This document shows positions 31,670 through 39,051 of a stretch of 64,000 bases of DNA, piece by piece (positions within the stretch are counted from its first letter, which is position 1; the number at the start of each line of letters is the position of its first letter). The position numbers were made by a program, and so were the translations under genes. The notes under the pieces are model-generated. The model worked only from the letters and a program-made list of their open reading frames with translations, was not told where the DNA came from and did not search any database. Origin of the DNA: Fibrobacter sp. UWR3 (GTDB lineage Bacteria > Fibrobacterota > Fibrobacteria > Fibrobacterales > Fibrobacteraceae); assembly GCF_900143055.1 (NCBI RefSeq), contig NZ_FRCW01000007.1, positions 62,001 through 126,000 of the forward strand, read 5' to 3'.

Positions 31670-32062
31670 ATGAGCAATGTTGAAATTTTCGACACCACGT
31701 TCGCCATGACCATCCTGGTCATCATGGCGGTTTGCATCCCGTCCATACTGCTCCTTGCCAACTGGTTCCTGCACCCGGGCAAGGTGAAGAACGTCCTCAT
31801 CAAGGGTTCCGCCTACGAGTGCGGCCTTGCCCACGTTTCGGGCACGGCGAACGAGCGCTACCCCGTCAAATACTACATGGTAGCCATGCTTTTCCTCGTT
31901 TTTGACCTGGAAGTGGCGTTCCTCTACCCGTGGACGGTGCAGTTCCTCGCGGGCGGCTGGGAACTCCTGTTCGTGCTCCTCGGCTTCCTGTTCATCCTCG
32001 AAGCGGGCTACATCTACCTGTACAAGAAGGGCGTGCTCGACTGGACGAGCATCAAGGACTAA
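31670..32062 (+). CDS. nuoA: NADH-quinone oxidoreductase subunit A, orphan
   Basis: The 130-residue protein has three membrane helices and the NuoA hallmark sequences: YECGLAHVSG after helix 1, RYPVKYYMVAMLFLVFDLEVAFLYPW spread over helix 2 (two joined blocks), and GYIYLYKKGVLDW at the end. NuoA is a membrane-arm subunit of complex I. The usual nuoB-nuoC neighbours are absent: a terminator follows directly and the next gene is on the other strand. Either the complex is split in this genome or this copy has another partner. It is divergent from the FISUMP lipoprotein gene with a 67-bp AT-rich promoter region between. Confidence 0.92.
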   Translation: MSNVEIFDTTFAMTILVIMAVCIPSILLLANWFLHPGKVKNVLIKGSAYECGLAHVSGTANERYPVKYYMVAMLFLVFDLEVAFLYPWTVQFLAGGWELLFVLLGFLFILEAGYIYLYKKGVLDWTSIKD

Positions 32063-32096
32063 GGCCTTTCAAGCTATTCTATCTCAAAATAAAAAG

Positions 32097-32125
32097 CGCG
32101 GATTCCACCGGGAGTCCGCGTTTTT
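32097..32125 (+). terminator. Terminator of nuoA
   Basis: CGCGGA (32097-32102) pairs with TCCGCG (32115-32120), followed by five T. It closes nuoA as a single-gene unit. Confidence 0.75.
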
Positions 32126-32197
32126 CTGTATACAGAAAGGCTCAAAATTCCCTTTTTACACCGTGATTTAAATCACCGGAAAATGCCGCGAGTAGTT

Positions 32198-33331
32198 CTA
32201 GAAAGCTTCTCTAAAGTAGAACGTCATGCCGAGGCTCTTGAAGTCCACCCACGAGAACTCGGCGCGGGCGTACAGGCGTTCGCTCTTGTTGAGCGCGAAC
32301 TTGCCGCCGAACCCGACGGAACGGTGCCACTCGTTGCGCAGCAGCTGGCTGAAGTACGGCCCGACCTTGCCGCCTTCGAAGAAGATGTCGCCGGCGAGTC
32401 GCCAGAACAATGTCTTGCGGAGTTCCACCTGCATCATGAGCGCCTGGTTGTCGCGGAAGTACTTTGTCTCCACGCCGCGGAAACGCTTGATGCCGTCGGG
32501 GCCCGCCATGTACTCGAAGGGCACGTCGCCGTCGGAGCGCTGCCACATGAGGCCAACCGCCATGGAGGTGTTCCAGATGGTCTCGCCGTAGGTGCGCAGG
32601 TCTAGCTCCTGGTACGTGAAGCTGAAGTCGCCGAGAGCGTCGTTGTAGAACCGGTGTTCCCACTGCAGGTACATGCCGTGGCGCGCCCAGTTGGGGTTGT
32701 CGCGCGTGTCTACCGTGAGGTGGTACCCGAGGGCGGTGCGCCAGCCGTTCGGGTTTGCGGGGAGCGCGATTTCGCCATCGTATTCCCTGAACTCCATCGT
32801 GCTGTGGTTGATGTCGAGCACCATGCCGTAGCGGAAGAACTGGAGCGCAGGGGGGAGCCCGAGGTTCGATTCCACGAGGGCCATGAAGAAGAACGTCTCG
32901 CGGTCAAAGCTGATGTAGTCGTCCATGTCGACATCGTTGCCGATGCCGAAGAAATGCCCCACCCAGTTCTGGTACCGGAAGTCGAGCCAGCCCGAGATGC
33001 GGTCGTGCGCGAGGTAAAAATAGGGCGTGGCCGCGAACTGGAACTGTTTGCGGGTAGAACCGTAGGCGGCGATGTCTATCTCCTGCGAGTTGCCGCCCTT
33101 GAACGACGAGGGGATGAAGAAGTTCACCATCGCGCCGTACTGCAGTTCCGTCTCCTCGGTGTACCCGAGTACGGGCACGGCACTCCACCATTGGAAATGC
33201 GAGGTGTCCGCAGTGGCGGTGTCGGCCTGCACTGCCACGGAATCCGCAGGTGCCGCGCTATCCGTAGCGGAGAATGCGGGTAGGGCGAGCAGGAGGCCCG
33301 CGGCGGCTATGGTCTTGGCAAGTCGTCTCAC
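32198..33331 (-). CDS. Outer-membrane beta-barrel, BamA/TamA-like surface antigen
   Basis: The 377-residue protein has a signal peptide ending ALPAFSA and then, after a short D-S-A-rich linker, a 16-strand-like barrel of the bacterial surface antigen (Omp85) type. Typical is the strand pair LTVDTRDNPNWARHGMYLQWEH, followed later by DGIKRFRGVETKYFRDNQALMM, which corresponds to the conserved (V/I)RG(Y/F) motif of loop 6. No POTRA domain precedes it, so it is a 'barrel-only' member, whose roles are less clear than BamA. It ends in a terminal Phe, as outer-membrane proteins do. The gene stands alone. Confidence 0.82.
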   Translation of the reverse strand: MRRLAKTIAAAGLLLALPAFSATDSAAPADSVAVQADTATADTSHFQWWSAVPVLGYTEETELQYGAMVNFFIPSSFKGGNSQEIDIAAYGSTRKQFQFAATPYFYLAHDRISGWLDFRYQNWVGHFFGIGNDVDMDDYISFDRETFFFMALVESNLGLPPALQFFRYGMVLDINHSTMEFREYDGEIALPANPNGWRTALGYHLTVDTRDNPNWARHGMYLQWEHRFYNDALGDFSFTYQELDLRTYGETIWNTSMAVGLMWQRSDGDVPFEYMAGPDGIKRFRGVETKYFRDNQALMMQVELRKTLFWRLAGDIFFEGGKVGPYFSQLLRNEWHRSVGFGGKFALNKSERLYARAEFSWVDFKSLGMTFYFREAF

Positions 33332-33526
33332 ATATTATAATGTAGTAATTAAGACCTTGTTTTCAAGGTTACTGCATAGTTATTTTGATGGTGTTGATGC
33401 TGGTCCAAGAACATTAGCATATAAAGTGGGAACATTAGAACATTTCCCGTGTTACCGATATTATAGTTCCCGAACTTGATGGCCGTATGCTTTATTAATT
33501 ACTAAAGTATGTTTTTAATTGTCGGC
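33332..33526. other. Gap between the barrel gene and the R-M operon
   Basis: This 195-bp stretch holds a likely minus-strand promoter for the barrel gene near 33335-33350 (TATTATAATG on the plus strand). On the plus strand it contains a CCGCCGGCGG palindrome followed by six T at the right edge, which overlaps the 3' end of the nuclease gene. I see no gene in it. Confidence 0.35.
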
Positions 33527-34279
33527 TTAACCGCCGGCGGCTTTTTTGCATTTTAATATGGGAACGTCAGAATCGTTAAAGTACCTGATTTTTATATCAT
33601 TCCATCTAGGGATATTAAGCCTTATCCCATAAAATTTGTTGTAACTACTAACTAATTTTTCTGACCAGGTTTCTGCTAGATAATTTGTTTCGTGGTATTT
33701 GTATATTGTTTGTTCTAGAGCGGATAAAAAGTCTTCTAGACATTCGAAGACAGGATATTCTGCTTTTTCAGAATACCATGTTGCGGGACGAATGTTGACA
33801 ATGGTCTTATTTTTATATTGAACCTTAAGAGGAAATTTACTACTTGTACAACTGATTTCCCAAACCTTTTTAAGCCAAAAATCTTCAATGGTGACGACGC
33901 CGTTTTCCATTTTATATTTGATAAGAAGATATTGTGATTGTAACTTGTATGGCTTTTCAATGATGAGGTTTATAAAACTTCTAAAGGCAGCAATATCAAA
34001 ATTAGGTGATCCCGTAAAAGATTTAATTTCGAGCCAATCTTCGGAAAGATTATTTGGATTAAGCCAAAAGTCAGGGGATTCCTGCTTTAGATTATGAATG
34101 TTGGGAATGCCTTTGCTGTCTAGCCATTTGGCTATCCATTCCTCCAAGATATTGCCAATAATATTATTTTGATCAACAGTTATGTTGAAATCTTTTAATG
34201 AGAACTGGACTGAACCGGATGCGCCATTGAATCCGAAGTCATTTTTCAATTGGTCAAATATTTCGTTTGCTTTGCTCAT
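33527..34279 (-). CDS. Type II restriction endonuclease, NgoBV/NlaIV-like
   Basis: The 250-residue protein lies 4 bp after the C5-methyltransferase gene. It has a PD-(D/E)xK nuclease core: IIGNILEEWIAKWL, then SPDFWLNPNNLSEDWLEIKSF, where the PD and E-I-K supply the metal ligands, and FRSFINLIIEKPYKLQ. The form matches what I recall of the NgoBV family (target GGNNCC), but the specificity is not proven by sequence alone. The ATG at 34279 is preferred over the longer frame because it follows the methyltransferase stop directly. The gene is AT-rich compared with neighbours, consistent with horizontal transfer. Confidence 0.75.
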   Translation of the reverse strand: MSKANEIFDQLKNDFGFNGASGSVQFSLKDFNITVDQNNIIGNILEEWIAKWLDSKGIPNIHNLKQESPDFWLNPNNLSEDWLEIKSFTGSPNFDIAAFRSFINLIIEKPYKLQSQYLLIKYKMENGVVTIEDFWLKKVWEISCTSSKFPLKVQYKNKTIVNIRPATWYSEKAEYPVFECLEDFLSALEQTIYKYHETNYLAETWSEKLVSSYNKFYGIRLNIPRWNDIKIRYFNDSDVPILKCKKAAGG

Positions 34280-34283
34280 TGTA

Positions 34284-35576
34284 TTACCTAATGCTTGAAA
34301 TAAGGCGCTTGCAAACTGCTTTGATAACGGGAACAACAACAGTGTTGCCTAGTAGATCGAAACCGTTTTTTTCATTAATATCAAACTTGAAATTTTCTGG
34401 ATAACCGAACAATCGTAGACCTTCGCGTAATGTAAATTTACGAAGTCCCCCGTCATCTACAACGTAAAGTTTTTGCATGTCCATGGCTACTAAGGTTGGG
34501 GCTATATCATTTGGATCTAGTATTTTGTTGATTTCAAAACTTAATTTGCCGGCAACAATATTGTAACCTTTAGGTAGACTAGTATCATACTCTCTATAGG
34601 ATACTCCGTTCTCTACAATTTTCTTTTTAGGATGCTCGTAAACAATATACCCTTTTTTTACAAGGCCGTTTAAAAGAGATGTTAGTTTTTTGCTAGGGTA
34701 AAAACTAGCAATCATTTCCTCTGTCAAAGGCATTCCGTCCATCCAGTCAATGTTGTATATTTCTGCCCATTTCTTTTTCCTTCGTTCGGTTAGGATTTTG
34801 TCAAGAAGTTTTCTTTCCTCTTTGGTTGTTTTTCCCTTTATTTCTAAATCCCAACTATGGATGTTTGATTTTCCTCCTCTCTTGTCTTTTATAGATTTTC
34901 CATACAGTTCGTCTATACGGAATTTTGATAAAAGCAGGCGAATAAACTTACTATCTTCGGTGGGTTTCCCTTTTTCTAGAATATCTGATAATTTTTTCCT
35001 TTCTAAAGGAAAATCATCTAAAGAAATTTTCTTTGAGAATGTGCCAGTAATATAAATTCGCTTGCGTTCCTGTGGAACTCCGAAATTTTTAGAGTTTATT
35101 ACTTTATATGAAACCTTGTATCCAATGTCCTCTAAATGCGATAAAATTACTTGAAGAGTGCGGCCTTTATCGTGATTGACTAAGCCCTCAACATTTTCAA
35201 GAATGAAGCCTTTTGGTTTTTTTGTTTTCAAAATCCGTTCTACGTCAAAAAAGAGCGTGCCTCGTGTGTCAGCAAAGCCTTCTCTTTTTCCGGCAGCCGA
35301 GAAAGCTTGGCAAGGAAAACCAGCACATAAAATGTCAAAATCGGGGATGTCTTTGGCGTCAACTTTGGTAATGTCACCAATGATTTTTTCATTAGGATGA
35401 TTTTGTTTTAGTATTGAAATTGCGTGTGGCTTGATTTCTGAGGTAAAAACGCATTCTGACACAAAGCCACATTCATGGATGGCTGATTCTAATCCAGCTC
35501 GAATGCCACCGATGCCGGCAAATAAATCAATGAATTTGATTACATTGGTGTTTTTGCTGCTCTTTTTTTTAGTCAT
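34284..35576 (-). CDS. DNA cytosine-5 methyltransferase
   Basis: The 430-residue protein has all main C5-methyltransferase motifs: I FIDLFAGIGGIRAGLE (residues 15-30), IV AGFPCQAFSAAGKREGF with catalytic Cys89, VI ENVEGL (127-132), VIII ERKRIYITGTF, and the C-terminal IX-X (LRLFGYPENFKF, LLGNTVVVPVI). A long central insert between VIII and IX is the target-recognition region. It protects DNA from the nuclease encoded directly downstream. A GGAG ribosome site precedes the ATG. Its leader (element D) and the upstream RNA element C belong to the structured family also found at the type IIG locus. The operon is AT-rich relative to the surroundings. Confidence 0.93.
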   Translation of the reverse strand: MTKKKSSKNTNVIKFIDLFAGIGGIRAGLESAIHECGFVSECVFTSEIKPHAISILKQNHPNEKIIGDITKVDAKDIPDFDILCAGFPCQAFSAAGKREGFADTRGTLFFDVERILKTKKPKGFILENVEGLVNHDKGRTLQVILSHLEDIGYKVSYKVINSKNFGVPQERKRIYITGTFSKKISLDDFPLERKKLSDILEKGKPTEDSKFIRLLLSKFRIDELYGKSIKDKRGGKSNIHSWDLEIKGKTTKEERKLLDKILTERRKKKWAEIYNIDWMDGMPLTEEMIASFYPSKKLTSLLNGLVKKGYIVYEHPKKKIVENGVSYREYDTSLPKGYNIVAGKLSFEINKILDPNDIAPTLVAMDMQKLYVVDDGGLRKFTLREGLRLFGYPENFKFDINEKNGFDLLGNTVVVPVIKAVCKRLISSIR

Positions 35577-35790
35577 TTCTGCTCCGCATCAAGAGTGAAC
35601 GAGCCACTCTCGTTGGAGCTTTAACCGCGACTTTTCAAAAGAACAACATACATGCACAATATCTAGCGCATATGGAATGTGCTAGACATACTACGCCCAC
35701 ATGATAAAGTGGGTGTTGCGAGTTGTTGTCTTATTCTATGTACCTGAAATTGTCGAGATTTCTAGCTAAGAACAAGAGTAAAACTCTAAT
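35577..35790 (-). ncRNA. Element D: structured 5' leader of the C5-methyltransferase gene
   Basis: A divergent relative of elements A-C lying directly before the methyltransferase start. P1 is kept: 35729-35737 with 35769-35777. Its loop carries GTCGAGA-TT-TCTAGCTAA (plus strand 35752-35769), nearly identical to the P1 loop of element C. The hairpin equivalent to P2 is also visible (CGCCCAC/GTGGGTG around 35694-35715). The P3 stem with T-run and the complementary loop are absent, replaced by other dyads (CTAGC...GCTAG). So the 5' half of the element is fused to the mRNA. Confidence 0.5.
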
Positions 35791-35834
35791 TTGAGTTAAC
35801 TCTTGTTCAGCATCATTCCAGTCTGTTTGAAAAC

Positions 35835-36075
35835 AAAAAGGCGTGGAGTTGAATGCGCTTATCAGCTAGAGGCTCTCGACTGCCCGATACAAATATACAC
35901 AAACAACTCACGCCCCATAAAGGCCGTAAAGTTAAAAGACAAATGAAATTTGCCTTCAACAAAAACGATACGGCAAAGAGATTTGCCGCAGACGTGAGCG
36001 TTCGTCCTATCCTCTATATCTGGAAATTGTCGAGATTTCTAGCTGAGAATAAGAGAAAACCCTATTTTGGAGAAA
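35835..36075 (-). ncRNA. Structured RNA element C, upstream of the type II R-M operon
   Basis: P1: 36005-36014 with 36045-36054. P3: 35840-35851 with 35904-35914, then five T, one G and four T on the minus strand. Inner stem: 35854-35858 with 35897-35901 (two G-U pairs, minus strand only). Long-range helix: 35862-35870/35874-35880 with 36029-36035/36038-36046 (9+7 bp). Third helix: 35890-35897 with 36015-36022. Between P1 and P3 there is an extra insertion of about 75 nt that includes a perfect 7-bp hairpin (CGGCAAA/TTTGCCG). A spurious 77-codon plus-strand frame covers it. Confidence 0.7.
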
Positions 36076-36132
36076 AATATACATAAATATTGGGGAGAAT
36101 TGAAGACAATTTTCTTTTTTCCTGTTCCCCCG

Positions 36133-36147
36133 TTTACATTTTGTAAA
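36133..36147. promoter_or_regulatory. Palindrome TTTACA-TTT-TGTAAA upstream of the CE15/CE6 operon
   Basis: A perfect 6-3-6 dyad about 90 bp before the CE15 start, a likely regulator site for the xylan esterase genes. Between it and the gene there is a small hairpin AAGCGA/TCGCTT followed by seven T (about 36166-36185), which looks like a plus-strand terminator or attenuator. Confidence 0.45.
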
Positions 36148-36236
36148 TGGAACGCGCCCCGCGCTAAGCGAGGTTTCGCTTTTTTTAATATATATTATGA
36201 TGGGTTTGGTTCAGGGTGTTTGGTAAAGGAGCAAGA

Positions 36237-37763
36237 ATGAAAGGTATCATTTATGCGGCCCTTACCTTTGGGCTGTGCACTGCGGTTGCTGCACAGGCGC
36301 CGCTCAATTACGATGTCGAGAACCGGGGCAAGGACCTGGGAGCTACGGCAGGCCAGTTAAAATCCAACAAGAAACTTCCCAACCCGTTCGAATTCCACGA
36401 CGGCACGAAGGTCACCAAGTTCGATGACTGGAGCAAGCGCCGTAACGAGATCAAGGCGGATATCGAGAAGTACGAGATTGGCGACAAGCCGATTCCTTCC
36501 GACGTGAGCGCCACCTACAGCGGTGGCACCCTCACGGTCACTGTCAAGGAAGGCGGCAAGACGATGACGATTACGTCGAAGTTCAGCATTCCCTCCGGCA
36601 ACGGGCCGCACCCGATTATCATCGGCATGAACAGTGGCACGGGTTCGCTTTCCTCTAGCCTGTTCAGCGGCTTTGTACAGGTGCCCTTCAGCCACGACCA
36701 GGTGGCGAAATATTCCATGAACGGCCAGAAGGACACGAACGTGGGCTTCTACAAGTTCTACGGCAACAAGAACCAGAACGGCGACTATTCCGCATGGTCT
36801 TGGGGTGTAAGCCGCCTGATTGACGGCCTTGCGCAGATTGCCGACCAGTACCACCTCGACATGAGCAAGATTGCTGTCACAGGCTGCTCCTATGCAGGCA
36901 AGATGGCGCTCTTCGCAGGCGCCTTCGACGAACGCGTGACGCTTACCATCGCCCAGGAATCGGGTGGCGGCGGCATCAACTCGTGGCGCACTTCCGCAGA
37001 CTTCGCGAGCCGCGGCACGAACATCGAGAAGATTGACAATACGAACTACAGCTGGTTCATGCAGAGCCTGAAGAGTCAGGACCCGTACAAGCTCCCGCAC
37101 GACCACCACGAACTCATCGCCATGATTGCCCCGCGCGCGGTGATCGCGCTCGGCAACCCCGGTTACGAATGGCTGGGTGACGAGTCGGGCTACAAGTCCA
37201 TGATGGCGGCGACCGAGGTGTGGAAGGCCATGGGTATCGAGGACCGTATCGGCTTCGACTTTACCGGCGGTCACGAGCATTGCCAGGCGGCATCGAGCCA
37301 GACCAAGTCCGTGACTGCGTTCGTGGACAAGTTCCTCCGCAACAAGGATGCCAATACCGATATCCACGTGAAGCCCACGAACGGCAAGGGATTCAAGATT
37401 GACAACTATGGCGATTGGATTGACTGGGAAACGCCGAATCTCCCGTATGAGGAAGCGTCGATCCCGGATACTTCTGTTGCTGGGCCCGATACCTCCGTGA
37501 CCGATACGTCGATTACGTCCTGTGGTGACGGGCGCATCGCTCTGCCGAAAATCGGCATGCACGTGACGGCGGGCCGCATCGAGGTGAATGGCGCTCCGGC
37601 CGGAGCAATCGTAAAACTCTATGATGTGCGCGGTAACGTGGTGGCGACGCTGGGTGCGACCGGCGGCGACCTCCCGAAGGCAAAGGGGAGGCTCCTCGCC
37701 ATTGTCGAAAGTGCTGCAGGCGTGCGTCTCATGACAAAGGCTATCGTTAATACCGGATTCTAG
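36237..37763 (+). CDS. Secreted CE15 glucuronoyl esterase
   Basis: The 508-residue protein has a signal peptide (ending AVAAQA), then a CE15 alpha/beta hydrolase domain: nucleophile Ser218 in GCSYAGK, the acidic segment IAQESGGGG, WFMQSLKSQDPYKLPHDHHELIAMIAPRAV split over two blocks, and the His region GFDFTGGHEHCQ (His346). CE15 enzymes cut the ester between lignin and 4-O-methyl-glucuronic acid of xylan. A D-T-S-rich linker (VAGPDTSVTDTS) and a C-terminal sorting-type domain (VKLYDVRGNVVATLG) follow. ATG 36237 has an AAAGGAG site. The CE6 esterase gene starts 4 bp after it, so the pair is an operon. Confidence 0.92.
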   Translation: MKGIIYAALTFGLCTAVAAQAPLNYDVENRGKDLGATAGQLKSNKKLPNPFEFHDGTKVTKFDDWSKRRNEIKADIEKYEIGDKPIPSDVSATYSGGTLTVTVKEGGKTMTITSKFSIPSGNGPHPIIIGMNSGTGSLSSSLFSGFVQVPFSHDQVAKYSMNGQKDTNVGFYKFYGNKNQNGDYSAWSWGVSRLIDGLAQIADQYHLDMSKIAVTGCSYAGKMALFAGAFDERVTLTIAQESGGGGINSWRTSADFASRGTNIEKIDNTNYSWFMQSLKSQDPYKLPHDHHELIAMIAPRAVIALGNPGYEWLGDESGYKSMMAATEVWKAMGIEDRIGFDFTGGHEHCQAASSQTKSVTAFVDKFLRNKDANTDIHVKPTNGKGFKIDNYGDWIDWETPNLPYEEASIPDTSVAGPDTSVTDTSITSCGDGRIALPKIGMHVTAGRIEVNGAPAGAIVKLYDVRGNVVATLGATGGDLPKAKGRLLAIVESAAGVRLMTKAIVNTGF

Positions 37764-37767
37764 AAAT

Positions 37768-38946
37768 ATGAACAAAGTAATCCTGACTGCGCAGGCGATG
37801 TTTTTCGTGGTGTGGCTCCTTGCCACGGCATGCCTTGCGCAAGACCCGAACCTCCATATTTACCTGGCCTACGGGCAATCCAACATGTCGGGGCAGGCGA
37901 CTGTTACCGACAAGGACCGCGTGCAGGACCCGCGATTCCTCGTGTTGCGCGCGGCGAACCATTCGAACCAGAAGGTGGGCGAGTTCTACCCGGCGGCACC
38001 CCCGATGGGTCATAGCCAGTCCAAGGTGGGCATCGCCGATATCTTCGGGCGCACCATGGTGGCTAACCTCCCGGACAGCATCAAGGTAGCGGTGGCGAAT
38101 ATTGCGATTGGCGGGCAGAGCATAGACCTGTTCGACAAGGACCGCAACAAGGCCTACGTGCAAAACGCGAAGAACAAGGGTGATACCTGGTGGATCCAGT
38201 ACCTGGACGAATACGGCGGAGACCTCTACAAGCGAATTGTCGAGATGGGCAAGATCGCGAAGCAGAAGGGCGTCATCAAGGGATTCTTGTTCCACCAGGG
38301 CGAAGCGGACTACCAGATGAACGACTGGCCCAAGCGCGTGAAGAAGGTGTACGACGACCTGATTGCCGAACTGGAGCTCGACCCGGAAAAGACGCCGATA
38401 CTCATTGGCGAACTTGCGCCCACGGGCGATTTGGGTTGGCGTAACGATGCCGTGAAGCAGGCGGCGGACCTTATCCCGAACGGCCACCTAATTTCGGCGC
38501 AGGGCTGCCCCGCGTTGAAGGAGGCGAGCTACACGCTGCACTTTACGCGCGAGGGCTACGAGACGTTCGGCAAGCGCTACGCCGAGACGATGCTCGAGAT
38601 TCTCAAGTCGCAGGAACCGCCTCCGGATACGAGTTCTGCCGACACCACGGTTGCCGATACTTCTGCGCAGGATACGACGACGAACGATTCCATACCGGAT
38701 TTTATGCGCAGCGTAAAAACTCCTTCGGGCATTGCGATGCATGTTACTGGCAAACTCCTCGCGGTTGCCGGCGCGCCTGCCGGTGCGCGGGTCAGGCTGT
38801 TCGATATGCAGGGCAACTTGCTCGGCGTGCTTGGTGCGCAGGGCGGCGCCATGCCGCAAATTCGTGCGGGCCGCGTCCTCGCTGTCGTCGAAAGTGCTTC
38901 GGGTATGCGCCTTATGACCAGGGCGTTCAACGTCACCGGATTCTAG
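37768..38946 (+). CDS. Secreted CE6 acetylxylan esterase (SASA/DUF303)
   Basis: The 392-residue protein has a signal peptide (ending ATACLAQ), then a SASA-type SGNH esterase domain: nucleophile Ser38 in YGQSNMSG, ANIAIGGQSID, FLFHQGEADY with His176, and a C-terminal catalytic segment (YTLHFTREGYETFGKRYAE). CE6 enzymes remove acetyl groups from xylan. A D-T-rich linker (SADTTVADTSAQDTTT) and a sorting-type C-terminal domain (VRLFDMQGNLLGVLG ... FNVTGF) follow; the latter closely resembles that of the CE15 partner. Together the two esterases strip xylan side groups so that xylanases can act. Confidence 0.92.
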   Translation: MNKVILTAQAMFFVVWLLATACLAQDPNLHIYLAYGQSNMSGQATVTDKDRVQDPRFLVLRAANHSNQKVGEFYPAAPPMGHSQSKVGIADIFGRTMVANLPDSIKVAVANIAIGGQSIDLFDKDRNKAYVQNAKNKGDTWWIQYLDEYGGDLYKRIVEMGKIAKQKGVIKGFLFHQGEADYQMNDWPKRVKKVYDDLIAELELDPEKTPILIGELAPTGDLGWRNDAVKQAADLIPNGHLISAQGCPALKEASYTLHFTREGYETFGKRYAETMLEILKSQEPPPDTSSADTTVADTSAQDTTTNDSIPDFMRSVKTPSGIAMHVTGKLLAVAGAPAGARVRLFDMQGNLLGVLGAQGGAMPQIRAGRVLAVVESASGMRLMTRAFNVTGF

Positions 38947-38986
38947 GCGGTGCGATAGATTACGGCCAGACTTATTCCTTGATAGG

Positions 38987-39016
38987 TGCCGTGCAGGAAA
39001 GCGCGGCATCTTTTTT
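38987..39016 (+). terminator. Terminator of the CE15-CE6 operon
   Basis: TGCCG (38987-38991) pairs with CGGCA (39004-39008), followed by a C and six T. The loop is 12 nt. Confidence 0.6.
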
Positions 39017-39051
39017 AATGACAGTGCGGTAATTTTTTTAATTTTGTGTTG

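Noticed and set aside
33360-33479. Plus-strand frame with protein-like peptide (DGVDAGPRTLAYKVGTL)
   Set aside because: It has no start codon of its own in the gap and depends on a long frame antisense to the barrel gene. Could be a remnant but unsupported.
5733-36075. Retron RNA
   Set aside because: Paired ends and hairpins are superficially similar, but no reverse transcriptase is encoded near any copy.
35853-36086. 77-codon plus-strand frame after the R-M operon
   Set aside because: It lies fully within structured element C, has no ribosome site and its codons follow the hairpins; treated as chance.
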